Shown here: piece after piece, positions 1-10,402 of the stretch
How the letters are laid out: each line of letters begins with the position of its first letter
How positions within the stretch are numbered: the stretch's first letter is position 1
DNA from: Lolium rigidum
Taxonomy: Eukaryota > Streptophyta > Magnoliopsida > Poales > Poaceae
Reading direction: 5' to 3'
Assembly: GCF_022539505.1 (NCBI RefSeq)
Contig: NC_061513.1
Location: 349,351,696-349,415,695, forward strand
Length of the DNA: 64,000 nt
Translations under genes and position numbers: made by a program
The notes under the pieces: model-generated
Told to the model about the DNA's origin: nothing
What the model saw: the letters and a program-made list of their open reading frames with translations, nothing else
Databases searched by the model: none

Positions 1-1865
1 AATGTGAAAATTTTGAGATTGCATTTTGAACAAAAGGGATACAAATACGGGAAGATTTCACGACCAAAATATTCTCAAATGTTTTTTAAGAAAACCATAG
101 TTTGTGGCAGTTACCTAAAATCATCTGTGGTTTGGTGCATTCCAAACGATATGGCAAACGAAAGTTGCATGTGATGTATTATAAAAAGTGTGTTTCACTG
201 TTGGTGCCTTATGGTCTACTTGTAGGAAAAAGCCGGTTAATATCAAATAAAGATATTGTTTCTCCATATATATGGAGTTTACAGGCTTCCCCCGGACCTC
301 CTCTCCCCCGAGCTAACCCTACCTCCTCTCCCGCCCCCCTCTCGGGCGGCGGTGGAGGATCTCCTCCCTCCCGCGCAGCCGCCCCTCAGGCCACCGGCCC
401 GCAGGCCACCGCTACCGCCGGGCCCAGTGGCGGTGGCGGCGCCCCTTCCGTCAAAGACGAGGGCCGTGGCGGCGATCCATGGGAGGTGATGTGGTGCCAG
501 TGGAGGAAGCCGGGAGGCACGGCTGCTTGGCCAGGGCCTGAAGCCCTTCATCGGTAGCCGTGGTGGAGTGGGTGGAGCGGTGGCGGCCTTCGCCCCCGGC
601 GGCGGTTAGGCGGTGGTACGCATGATCCAAAACCACCACCTGAAATATATAACTTTACAAATTAAAGAAAACAAAACAATATCTAAGATATTTGACTACT
701 AATATAGTTCCTAATTCTTGTCGAGGAGATGTAGATGACATCCTCATTTCCGGTGGACAATGTTGCCGCTACAGGCCTTGGCATCGTTGGTAGCCGCGAC
801 ATCCGCCGGCCATCTCCATGCAATCTATGTCTTTCTTGTGCTTGTACGCGAAGGATGCCAACAACACCTCCTATTTCTCGAGCATCTCATACTCTTCATC
901 CTTGCATACTGCTTAGCCACCTCCTACCGTTCGAGCTGGGGCGACTCATCCTACTCCACGCAATCATCGCATCCTCGCCATCCTTCAAATTCCTTTTGCA
1001 TTTGTCGTTGGAGGAGGACCAGCCGAAGTACGAAGGGGATTAACCGGCTTGGTGGTCTGTCACCGGAAGGGAATACTCCTCCTTTCTCATCAGAGATGCT
1101 TGCTCCTCCCCCGCCACCGGAGATGTCTGCTCAAGACAACACCGCTGCGCCGGTGGGGGCTGCCAGACGCAAAAGAGGCGAGCAGTCTTCCTGCTACGAG
1201 CCATGTTGAAGTGTTTGTGGCTACCGTAGAGGTGGCGCATGCCAAAAGGGCGGCAGCGCCGGGCTTTATGTAGCGGAACCAAGGAAGTTGAATCGTCCCC
1301 GACGTTTATGTGACATGTGGAGGAAGGCACATGCGTCGAGGAAATACCAGGAGGCCAACATCCGAAAAGTTCTACACAAGACTTCTAATAATTTATTACT
1401 TTTTGTGATGGTGAGAATAAAAATACGATTGGGACCACCTTCTTTATTAGGAAGATCGATAGGTCTCCACATCGCCGACCGTCGGCTCCCAACAGTAGAC
1501 CGCAAATCTCAGGGGGCACCACCAACACTGCCCACACCACACGACGATGAGAGGTTGAGCCGTACCAAGTTCCACGAACCAGGGGTCGTCCGCCATTGCA
1601 TACTTGTGAAAAAATATGTTCCATGCACACCTCCGTTGTCGCAACTATTGAAGGTCCCCGGAATACCACCGAAAGTGGATCCCGCAGCCAGGGAGGTGGC
1701 TTGTTCTTTGTCCTCATTAGCCCTGACGTCATAGCGCATCTCTAATGTTTTTTCTAGAAAAGATGGATTAGACATCTTCTGAAACATTACATTTTTTAAG
1801 GCATGAATAATTCCCATTTCTGCACGTACAACTGTTACTAACTCGAGCATGCACATCATGAAACA
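1..1865. other. Non-coding region upstream of the NLR exon
   Basis: No gene could be supported here. A GC-rich, proline/alanine-coding-like block at about 290-610 and another composition island at 735-1260 give overlapping short ORFs on both strands but no recognisable domain. A P-loop or coiled-coil segment belonging to the NLR that follows was looked for and not seen. The sequence may be an intron or promoter with an old insertion. A CTAAC branch-point-like string lies near 1837, before the possible acceptor AG at 1866-1867. Confidence 0.4.
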
Positions 1866-3833
1866 AGGTACCTAATTGTGATCGATGATGTATGGACAAT
1901 AGAAGCTTGGGATGCAATCCATGACAAGTTGCCGGATAACGAGTGTGGAAGTAGAATAATTGTGACAACTCGGATAGATATAGTGGCTAAAGCATGCAGC
2001 AGTATAAGTAATTACATCTATCATATCGAGCCCCTCAATTCAGAAGACTCTGAGAGGTTGTTCCTCAGCAAAGCATTTGGCTCCTTGGATGCCGTTTGCC
2101 CCAAAGAGCTTGAAGTGTCAATGAGCGACATTTTGAAAAAATGTGGTGGGCTGCCATTGGCAATTGTTAGCATTGCATGCCTTTTGGCACATCATAAATC
2201 GTCGGAGGAAAAAAATATGTGGGAAAGAGTTTCCAAATCGATTGGATCTCACATGAGCCTTGAGGGGATGAGGCAGATAATCACACTCAGTTACAACCAT
2301 CTGCCTTATGACGTCAGGGTTTGCATGATGTATCTTAGCATTTTCCCGGAGGATTCTATTGTGAACAAGAACCAACTCTTGCATAAATGGATTGCCGAGG
2401 GATTGGTTGCGGAGCAGCGAGGATTGACCTTGATGGAAGTTGCCCAAGCCTACTATGACGAACTTATCAGTAGGAGCATGATTGTTCGTGGTCCGGAGGA
2501 AATCAGCAACGACGGAAACAGGGAGACATGCCGAGTGCATGACATGTTGCTTGAGGTCATGGTGTCTAAATCCATAGAGTCTAACTTTGTTAGCCTGGTA
2601 GGTGGGCAGTACAAAGGGATGACGTACGATAAGATTCGCCGCCTCTCCATCCATGGTGAAGAAGAGAGAACCGTGGGCTTGTTATCCAAGAAAAAGGGTT
2701 TGAGAAATGCGACGATGGAGATGGACGTGCAACATGTCCGATCACTGACCATGTTCGATCATCAGGGGCACAAACTGCTTGATCGACTGGCTGAATTAAC
2801 GCTGCTAAGGGTGCTTGACCTGAATGGCTGCAAAGGCCTAGAAAACAGGCATATGGGGGATATCTGCCGATTGTACCTTCTAAGGTACTTGAACTTGTGC
2901 GGAACAGACATCAGTGTGATGCCTCCGGAAGTTGGCGAGCTGGAGCATTTACAAACAATTGATGTGAGGGGCACGAACCTTAAGGAGCTGCCACAAACTG
3001 TGAAGAGGCTGGAAAAACTTGAGCGCCTGTTTTTCACCAACAAGCGTACATGGAACTGTATGTGGATGCCGCCGCGGGGCCTGTCCAAAATGAAGGCCCT
3101 GCGTGAGGTGGTTAAACTCGGTATCAGTGACGATATTGAGGTTGTCAAAGAGATTGCTGAACTGCAACAACTGCAAGTGATGTGCGTCTACGTCGACTCC
3201 TCTCACTCCACCGAGGAGATCCGCCAGCAGCTTGCCCTCTCCCTGAGCAAGACATACTCCCTGCGGTTGCTCAACATTGGACAGACTGGTTGGGTTGGCA
3301 ATACATTGGAGTTTCTGCATCACCTCCGCTCACCACCACGGCTCCTTCAGTACATCAGGATCGCTGGCGGCATGAATGGTATGCCGGCATGGATCGGTTC
3401 ACTCACAAATCTGCTAGAATTTGAGCTTTCATGGACATTCCTTGTTGATGACCAACTGTTCGACGTTCTGTGCAAGTCTCCCAGCCTGAAGAGCATCATT
3501 TTGCAGCTTAATTTCTGCAAGGGCAGAGAGCTCGTTGCACGCACTGCACACAACTTCAGCGCGCTGACAAACCTGCAAGTGACCCTTGCTGATGAATTTC
3601 CCAAACTTCTGCAATTTGATAAAGGAGCCATGACAAAGCTCGAGAAGCTTTCACTGCTAATCGGTGACAACAGCAACAGATTTGTTGGCATCGAGCACTT
3701 AACAAATCTCAAAGAAGTGCAGCTCCATGGTAATAGAGAACACTCTGCAATGAAGCTTGCCCTCAAGAAGATAAAGGCGGAAAACGAGAGTCGGCATCCC
3801 AATGAGTTCAAAATTACAGTGAGATACGAATGA
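1866..3833 (+). CDS. CC-NB-LRR type disease resistance protein, 3' part (kinase-2 to LRR end)
   Basis: This is an intracellular immune receptor of the plant NLR family, an ATP/ADP-switched sensor or helper of pathogen effector recognition. The open frame (first in-frame codons shortly after a stop at 1839-1841) begins just before the kinase-2 motif LIVIDDVW. Counting from the GTG at 1878 it shows RNBS-B (SRIIVTTR, residues 25-32), GLPLA (91-95), RNBS-D-like CMMYLSIFPED (149-159) and VHD in place of MHD (220-222). Leucine-rich repeats run from about residue 285 to the C-terminus (ITVRYE). The stop TGA is at 3831-3833. The coiled coil, P-loop and RNBS-A are absent from the window. Either a 5' exon lies upstream of position 1 (some monocot NLRs carry an intron in the NB-ARC region) or the gene is 5'-truncated. 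There is no internal stop across about 650 codons, which argues for recent function. The family is certain; functionality is not. Confidence 0.9.
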   Translation, partial: RYLIVIDDVWTIEAWDAIHDKLPDNECGSRIIVTTRIDIVAKACSSISNYIYHIEPLNSEDSERLFLSKAFGSLDAVCPKELEVSMSDILKKCGGLPLAIVSIACLLAHHKSSEEKNMWERVSKSIGSHMSLEGMRQIITLSYNHLPYDVRVCMMYLSIFPEDSIVNKNQLLHKWIAEGLVAEQRGLTLMEVAQAYYDELISRSMIVRGPEEISNDGNRETCRVHDMLLEVMVSKSIESNFVSLVGGQYKGMTYDKIRRLSIHGEEERTVGLLSKKKGLRNATMEMDVQHVRSLTMFDHQGHKLLDRLAELTLLRVLDLNGCKGLENRHMGDICRLYLLRYLNLCGTDISVMPPEVGELEHLQTIDVRGTNLKELPQTVKRLEKLERLFFTNKRTWNCMWMPPRGLSKMKALREVVKLGISDDIEVVKEIAELQQLQVMCVYVDSSHSTEEIRQQLALSLSKTYSLRLLNIGQTGWVGNTLEFLHHLRSPPRLLQYIRIAGGMNGMPAWIGSLTNLLEFELSWTFLVDDQLFDVLCKSPSLKSIILQLNFCKGRELVARTAHNFSALTNLQVTLADEFPKLLQFDKGAMTKLEKLSLLIGDNSNRFVGIEHLTNLKEVQLHGNREHSAMKLALKKIKAENESRHPNEFKITVRYE

Positions 3834-4466
3834 TTACTTTGTTTTCTCACTCTACTTGCTGCAAGTTCGCCAAATTCGTATGTTATTCGTTTTCATACAC
3901 TTGTTACTGAAGCGTTTTTTTCATTGTTCGTCAATCTAGCGCGTGGTGACATCAGTTTAAACTTTGACCCTAGTTCTCTGTGGTTGATTCTTGTCATGTA
4001 AACTGGAGTGTCCAGCAGTTTAGACCTTGTGTTCTCTTGGATGGTTGTAATAAGCTGCACGCACTGGGCTGTGATCTGTGCAAGAAACAAGTCATCACTG
4101 TGTCAGCCTATCTAGTTGCTTCACAGCTCTAGAGGCGCGTTTGGTAGGTTGAGCGCCCCTTGGCTAGCATTGGGCCAGAAGATTTTGACCTTTTTGGTTA
4201 ACTGGAAGCCCTCTGCGTTGCGACTCAACCGGTTCTCAAAGCACCCTCGGGACAGGACCTGGAGAAACGTTCTAATCGGCAGTTTTCAGCGGGCCTGTCC
4301 TCTTGTCATCCGATTTTGCCCGCCAACGGTTGTATGAGTGGAGAAGCGCGGGAGAGACCTCGTTTTCTTGACCCTCGCTCCACACTTCCAGTCACCGATT
4401 CCCTCTTTGTCTCTCTACATTGAACTCTCTCACTGACACACGCCGCCATCGCATCAACCACCGCCC
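3834..4466. other. NLR 3' flank, non-coding
   Basis: This follows the NLR stop codon. 3834-4100 is AT-rich and fits a 3' UTR or terminator, but no unambiguous poly(A) signal was identified. From about 4116 the composition becomes GC-rich. No domain was recognised. Confidence 0.35.
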
Positions 4467-4616
4467 ATGGCCTCCTTACCTCCTCCGCCTCTCCCGCCTC
4501 CTTCCGCCCCAACGCCGACGGATCCCGCAGTCTGCCTGACGGTTAGGAGGTCAAACGAAGCCCTGATGCGCACCATCCGGGAGTACGAGGCCGGCGGCCG
4601 CGATTCGGCGACGTAG
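4467..4616 (+). CDS. Small ORF, possible gene fragment (49 aa)
   Basis: The ATG at 4467 has a good plant context (ccgcccATGG). It opens 49 codons starting MASLPPPPLPPPS, followed by a charged stretch with EALMRTIREYEAGG, and stops at TAG 4614-4616. The upstream pyrimidine-rich stretch (4370-4460) looks like a grass 5' UTR. It may be the first exon or N-terminus of a broken gene. No family was recognised, and the ORF could be chance. Confidence 0.22.
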   Translation: MASLPPPPLPPPSAPTPTDPAVCLTVRRSNEALMRTIREYEAGGRDSAT

Positions 4617-4728
4617 ATCGATGTCGGTCGAGTACCGATGTTGAATCGGCGGTCGCCGGTCATGACCAGGCCCGTCGGCATGGGAACGCGCAGCACGACC
4701 GTCACTGCTCTACAGGCCGTCGGGATTC

Positions 4729-5086
4729 TGTGGCGCCCCAAAACCGGTAATATACAGATCTAGACGTTCCCGACAAAATCCGCACAGTATAGATTCTAAG
4801 AGACACACCACCAAGCGCCTCGTACACGCCGAATCATGCACGCGATTCATTCGCAAGTAGTAATCATTACAACAAGTCACAACAGAGCCAAACAAGAGAA
4901 CTTATATTACAACAACGACTCCAACAAGTCAAGAATACAAATCAAGAATACAAATAGATACAATACAAAGATCATAATCGTACATAAAGCCAAATACATC
5001 CGAGTATGTATATACAAATGGGACTACTAAAGATAATCAAATGGCTTCCATAACCCTGTCTAGGCCAAGCTGGAAGGGTAACCTTG
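4729..5086. repeat. Unclassified old repeat, left flank of the Gypsy element
   Basis: Starts with an LTR-like TGTGGCGCCCC and continues as A-rich, low-complexity sequence. It is cut by the element at 5087. The sequence after that element (11965 on) is probably its continuation, but the junction shows no clean target duplication, so the link is inferred. Confidence 0.35.
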
Positions 5087-6661
5087 TGATACGTCTCAAA
5101 CGTATCTATAATTTTTGATGCTCCATGCTTGTTTTACACCAATTTATATATGTTTTGTTTATACTTCGTTGCACTTTTATATGATTTTCGGCACTAACCT
5201 ATCAACAAGTACCAGTCCCTGTTTTCTGTTGGTTTTGTATTTCAGAATAGTTGTACATGAAATATTTTCGGAATTGGACGAAACAAAAGCCGAAGTCAAT
5301 ATTTTACCAAAATGAAGACGTGGTCCGAAGGGGGGTCGAAGAGGCGCAACAGGGCGGCCAGACCTGCCCTAGCCGCGGCCTGGACCTGGCCCACGCCTAG
5401 GGGTGATCTAGGCCCACCAGGTGCCCCACCGACCTAAATCCTCCGTATATTTATACATCTTCTCGGGAAAACCTGGATACTCGAGCTTCCATCCACGAAA
5501 AGTTCCGTCGCAGCCGCCATCGCCAAACCAATCTCGGGGGGTTCTGAAGCTCTTCCCGGCACCCTGTCGGAGGGGAAATCATCGCCGGAGGCATCTACAC
5601 TGCCATGCCCGCATCCGAAGTGATGCGTGAGTAGTTCATCCCTAGACTATGGGTCCATAGCAGTAGCTAGATGGTTGTCTTCTCCACTTTGTGCTTCATG
5701 TATCGATCTTGTGAGCGGCCCTACATGATCAAAATCATCTTTATGTAATCCTATATGTTTGTTTAGCTGGGATCCAATGAATATTGTATACTATGTTGAG
5801 ATTGATTAAATATTCATACCATATGTTATTTGTGATCTTGCATGCTCTCCTTTGCTAGTAGAAGCTCTGGCCAGGTGGATACTTGTGACTCCAAGAGGGG
5901 GTATTTATGCTTGATAGTAGATTCATGCCTCTAGTTTTCTGGGAGAGTGACTTTATCACTTCTAAGATTGTAGATGTGTTGTTGCTACTAGGGAGAAAAC
6001 TACAATGTTTTATCCGAGGGTAATTCTATTGTTTACTTTACACATATTTTTTTAATGCGATAGTCTGGTGCTTGCAAACTTATACATAAAGGGGTGCGGA
6101 CGCTAACCTGAAGGTAGATTATTAGTCATAGACGCAGTTGGATTACCGTCTATGTATTATGTTGTCATGCCCATATCAAATCTCATAGTAATCATCTTGT
6201 CATGTATTGGTCGATATTCTATCAATTGTCCAACTGTAATTTGTTCACCCAACATGCTATTTCTTTATGGAGAGACACCTCTAGTGAACTGTGGACCCCG
6301 GTCCTATTTTCTTTACTAATAAATTCTACTGCAATCCTGTTCGGTTTACTTTCTGCAAACATCTCTTTCCACTCGATACGTCTAATCTTTTGTGTTCAGA
6401 AAACCGGTGAGATTGACAACCTAACTGTAAGTTGGGGCAAAGTACTTTGGTTGTGTTGTGTGCAGGTTCCATGTTGTTGCTGACACCGGTAGAGCGTCCT
6501 GCCACTAGTCAGTCAACAACACCTTCAGAAGTCACACGTTTCTCCTACTGGTCGATTAAACCTTGGTTTCTTACTTAGAGAAAAATTGTTGTTGTGCTCA
6601 TCATACCTTCCTATTGGGGTTCCCCAACAGTGTGAAGTCGACGTAACGATAAGCACCATCA
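5087..6661 (+). repeat. 5' LTR of the non-autonomous Gypsy-like element
   Basis: Begins TGATACGTCTCAAACG. By homology with the LTR at 61002-62586 it ends in CCATCA at 6661, eleven bases before the primer site. A TATA-like TATATTTATAC at about 5444-5456 follows a GC-rich block (5350-5420), so transcription probably starts near 5480 (inference). Confidence 0.8.
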
Positions 6662-6672
6662 AGACTTTTTTC

Positions 6673-6689
6673 TGGCGCCGTTACCGGGA
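6673..6689 (+). other. Primer binding site, tRNA-Asp type
   Basis: TGGCGCCGTTACCGGGA is complementary to the 3' end of plant tRNA-Asp (GTC anticodon) apart from one mismatch relative to the copy at 55388-55405. It primes minus-strand cDNA synthesis. Confidence 0.8.
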
Positions 6690-6890
6690 AGAAAGAGGGT
6701 TTCTGCAAGGGGAGTCTCACATCTCCAATATCTTTACTTTGTTATGGTTTTCTTAGTTTAATTTATTTTTGTCTTGTTTGCTTTATTATATTAAAAATAC
6801 AAAAAAATTAGTTTACTTTTATAGTTGTCATTATATCAAAAATATAAAAAATTAGTTTCTACATAGTTGTTATTTTGTTTCTAGTTCATT

Positions 6891-7283
6891 ATGTTTATTC
6901 CTAAGTACGATCTGAAGGACCTATCTGTAGGTAGTTGTTATATAATTGGGAAGGATAACATTGAGAAAAAATTCAATCGTGTTAGTAAGCATAAACATAT
7001 TGAGGATACATCCCTGTTAGAACTTGGTCCCTATTCTGAAACTGCTACATCTTGTTTAGTTCAAATGCTGGAGGCTAGTTTTGTTAGCCTTAATCCACTT
7101 ATGCAGCAAATGTTTCTTAAACTCCATGAAATTGAGGATGATGAAAAGAAATATTTTATTCTAAAAACTTTGCTTAGAGAATTTAAAGATGTGATTATAG
7201 AAGCTAGAAAAGTTTTTGATCGGTTTGAGAAGCTGGGCTCATGTGTAGATATCTTTGGTACACTTGACCAAACCAAAAAATAG
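6891..7283 (+). CDS. Element-encoded 130-aa protein of unknown function
   Basis: ORF just downstream of the primer site in the non-autonomous element. The product is hydrophilic and Lys/Glu-rich with a helical C-terminal half (MLEASF..FEKLGSC). It occupies the position of gag, but no capsid or zinc-knuckle motif is visible. A second ORF (7324-7527, 67 aa, another frame) follows after 40 bases and may be its frameshifted continuation. Confidence 0.45.
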   Translation: MFIPKYDLKDLSVGSCYIIGKDNIEKKFNRVSKHKHIEDTSLLELGPYSETATSCLVQMLEASFVSLNPLMQQMFLKLHEIEDDEKKYFILKTLLREFKDVIIEARKVFDRFEKLGSCVDIFGTLDQTKK

Positions 7284-7323
7284 TAGATAAGGTAAAATAC
7301 CAATACCATTCAAATTAGTAGCA

Positions 7324-7527
7324 ATGCATGAAGCTTGGGAAATGAATTTTGATTGGATTATTCCTGAAAATCCATTTGATGAAAGTAGTGAACCTAAAAA
7401 TGCAGAGAAAGGGTCTTCTAAGACTCATATTGATAAAATACAAATATTTGCTGAAAAGACTTCTTGCATTGATCTTGATGCTTCTTCGCTTGATAATACT
7501 TGGTGCTCGCATTTTTATTGCGCCTAG
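7324..7527 (+). CDS. Short acidic ORF in the non-autonomous element (67 aa)
   Basis: Product rich in Asp, Glu and Ser with no recognised motif. The end of this ORF (about 7515-7565) matches, in reverse, the conserved stretch at about 60000-60055 of the related element, so this part is under shared descent. It may be the C-terminal part of the 6891-7283 protein after a frameshift. Confidence 0.35.
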   Translation: MHEAWEMNFDWIIPENPFDESSEPKNAEKGSSKTHIDKIQIFAEKTSCIDLDASSLDNTWCSHFYCA

Positions 7528-8154
7528 CTGAAAGACGTTAAATAAAAGCGCTTATGGGTGGCAACCCATGTTTTATATACAGTAATTTTTTTTTGTCGAG
7601 TCTTGGATGTTAGTACTACTATAATGACCTCTCCTTATCATTTTTTATTTCTTTTTTGTGCCAAGAATAGCCTCTAATAGGAAGAAAGTAATGTTTGGAG
7701 AAGTTGTTGTCCAGAAATACATTCTGTGCTGTTACCATAAACATTCGTAAAATAGCCAGAGCGTAATTTTGAGCTGTCATTTTTATGCATATGGCCCAGG
7801 TTATTATCTAAATTTTGTTAGTTGACTACTTTTCGAGATAAGCAACAGAGGATTTTTGAAAAAATCAATCTTTACCTGCTTTTCTGTTTTGACAGATTTC
7901 TGCACTATTTGCATTTGCCTCTTAAATCTCTTTATTTTTAAGTTATTTTGATCAAAGAGATTTTTGAAAGGTTTCTCCAGTAGCTTACACTTTAATAGAT
8001 GTTTGATATACGTTAGTACTGAACACAAGTGGATTTGTTTATTTTGATTGTACTAATGTTGTAATGAAGAATTGTGTTAAGTTTTGTATGAAGGAAGTTT
8101 TCAAGTGTAGGGAAAGAAGAATGATGTGATGAGATGAAGAATGGAAAAAAGCTC

Positions 8155-8220
8155 AAGCTTGGGGATGCCCCGACGCCCGAAGAAATATTCAAGAGGTACA
8201 AGGGTCAAAGCTTGGGGATG
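8155..8220 (+). repeat. Two internal copies of the polypurine-tract motif AAGCTTGGGGATG
   Basis: AAGCTTGGGGATG occurs at 8155-8167 and 8208-8220, and again at 10389-10401 immediately before the 3' LTR, where it serves as the polypurine tract. The pair is kept in the related element on the other strand (59357-59369, and 59415-59427 with one mismatch). Confidence 0.7.
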
Positions 8221-10388
8221 TCCAAGGCATCCCCTCTTCATCAACAAAGCAACATGTCATCTATCTATGTGCTATATTTTATTGCTTCATACGCTATGTG
8301 TTGTTCTTGGAGCGTCTTTATTTTTTATTTTTAGTTTTTTTTTTGCTATATCATATGTTGGATCTTGGGACATTAGTTTTGGATAAAGACCCACTCCTTT
8401 TAATTGCATAGAACTCTCTTGTTTTCACTGATATTGTTATGCGAGTATTCTAGTTTTTACGGTACTGCGTTTAGCTCTTGTTCTTTCACTTGAATTATGT
8501 TGAGAGCACGTTAGTATTCTTTATTTGTGTATGATTAGCTCTCTAGTCCATAATGTATTTCATCTCTGAGAGTTATTTTAAATAAATTGATTGGTGTTGG
8601 ATACGAGTAAAATATTTCATGACTATTGTGATTTAAAAGAAAGCTTATCTAGACTGTGGTATAGACTTTGGCATGTCATGTTTGATATTATTCTTGTCAT
8701 ATTTTTTGGATTTATTGTTGTAACATGACTTGTTTCAAATGGCTGAGAGTGCATAATGTGTCATTGAAAGAATCATGTGTTGTTTCTATCATAAACAACA
8801 TAATGTTGTGGTATTCTCCTTTGATGCTTTGTTAGGTTGACTTGGCACATGCTTACACCATGTTATGACTATAACCAGTCAACTAAAGCCTCTATGACTA
8901 TTTAGTTTTTGACTTGTAATATCAAGTTATGCTTTGATTGATAATGTTTTGTCGCTATGCATGATTATGGCCATTATTGCTCTCTTAGTTGGTCGCTCCG
9001 AGTCTTTTGCTAGCCTTCGCCTATACAGAGTATGAACTCTCCTCGTGCATCCAACCACCCTTAACCAAAGTTTTCCAATTGTGTTCACCATATCTACCTA
9101 GTAGCATTATTGATATTCCAAGTAATTCATCATATTTTTATCTTCCAAATTAAATTTTGGCATGAGAAAATTAGTTAGTAAAGCTCTCAGGAACTTGATG
9201 GCACATTTACTTTCTTGTACTTAATAAACTTGATTATTGTGCCTATCTTATGAAGTTTATATGTTTGCAAATTGCGAGTTAGTAGAACCATGGTTTCACG
9301 GGCAACACTTTCAGCATTGCACGTATATTCAGTTGATGTCTTGATCTTTATCTATGGATGCCTAGCGGTGTGAAATAAAATGGAAACTTATAAGTCCATG
9401 GAGTTTGTATACGAGTTAGGGAAAACGACTGGGCCGCTAATCTAAGCCATGCATCATTCATGGTGGAAATTTACAGCTAAGCCATAGTGAGCGTTCTATG
9501 AAGCATTTGCAATAAAAAGCTATACTCATAGTAAATAAAAAACTGCTGAGATTCTCACTGTCTGTTTGTCTTGTTAGTTTGGCATGGGATTTCTCCACAA
9601 GTGTACCTCCATATCATCGGGCAAGAGGTACCCCGTTGGTGGTTTTCAATGATACATGTATACTTACAATGATAAGAACTTATTCGGGACCTAAGTTGAG
9701 TAGCATGAGGTTTAGGTACTCTCATTCAAGAGGCATGAGATTTTCAACTTGTGATTTGCAAGAATATAGCTCATATTTGACTCACATTAACTTTAACCAT
9801 TCAATATGCTTATGATAAGGGCAATGAAAGCTTAAAGCTAATAAGTACCATAATTTTTGGAAGGTTTATAAAACTTGTTTATCTTGCTTACTCTGCAAAG
9901 ACTCTTTATTTTTACTATTATGTTGAGGCTTCATCTTCTGCTTTATGCACCAATTAAGAGAGCATAGTTGTCATTCTTAGTGCAATGTGCATAGTCCTAA
10001 AATTATTATTAACCGATTCATGATTGTGTTATTGCTTGTTCTTAAATTACTTGTATCTAGACACCCTCTAAACTTTGAAGGTGTCCTAGCATTTATGTTT
10101 TGCTATTCCATTAAGGACATGTTGAGTACCACTTTGTTATCTTTACTCTATGATTATAAACACACAATTGCTTTCAATGCACTATTATTCATGATCCTTT
10201 GTTTGAATTACTCTTCATGTTATAACATAGTTGCTAATTTCAATTGAATTATATCTATCATGCCTATGATAGAGTACTTAGATCCCAGCACACAATGCTT
10301 TACATGCTTGATCAAGATTGTGTTGGCTTCATGTCACCTCAAAAATTATTTTTGTTATCACTTACCTACTCGAGGAATTGCAGGAGTT

Positions 10389-10402
10389 AAGCTTGGGGAT
10401 GT
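10389..10402 (+). other. Polypurine tract
   Basis: AAGCTTGGGGATGT abuts the TGATACG start of the 3' LTR. It is the expected plus-strand primer site for cDNA synthesis. Confidence 0.7.

Noticed and set aside
102..557. Overlapping Pro/Ala-rich ORFs at 102-639 on both strands
   Set aside because: They arise from GC-rich composition, with no domain and no conservation argument.
5082..5086. Target duplication for the element at 5087-11964
   Set aside because: The bases before the left LTR do not clearly match those after the right one; only a 4-base partial match can be forced by moving the ends.
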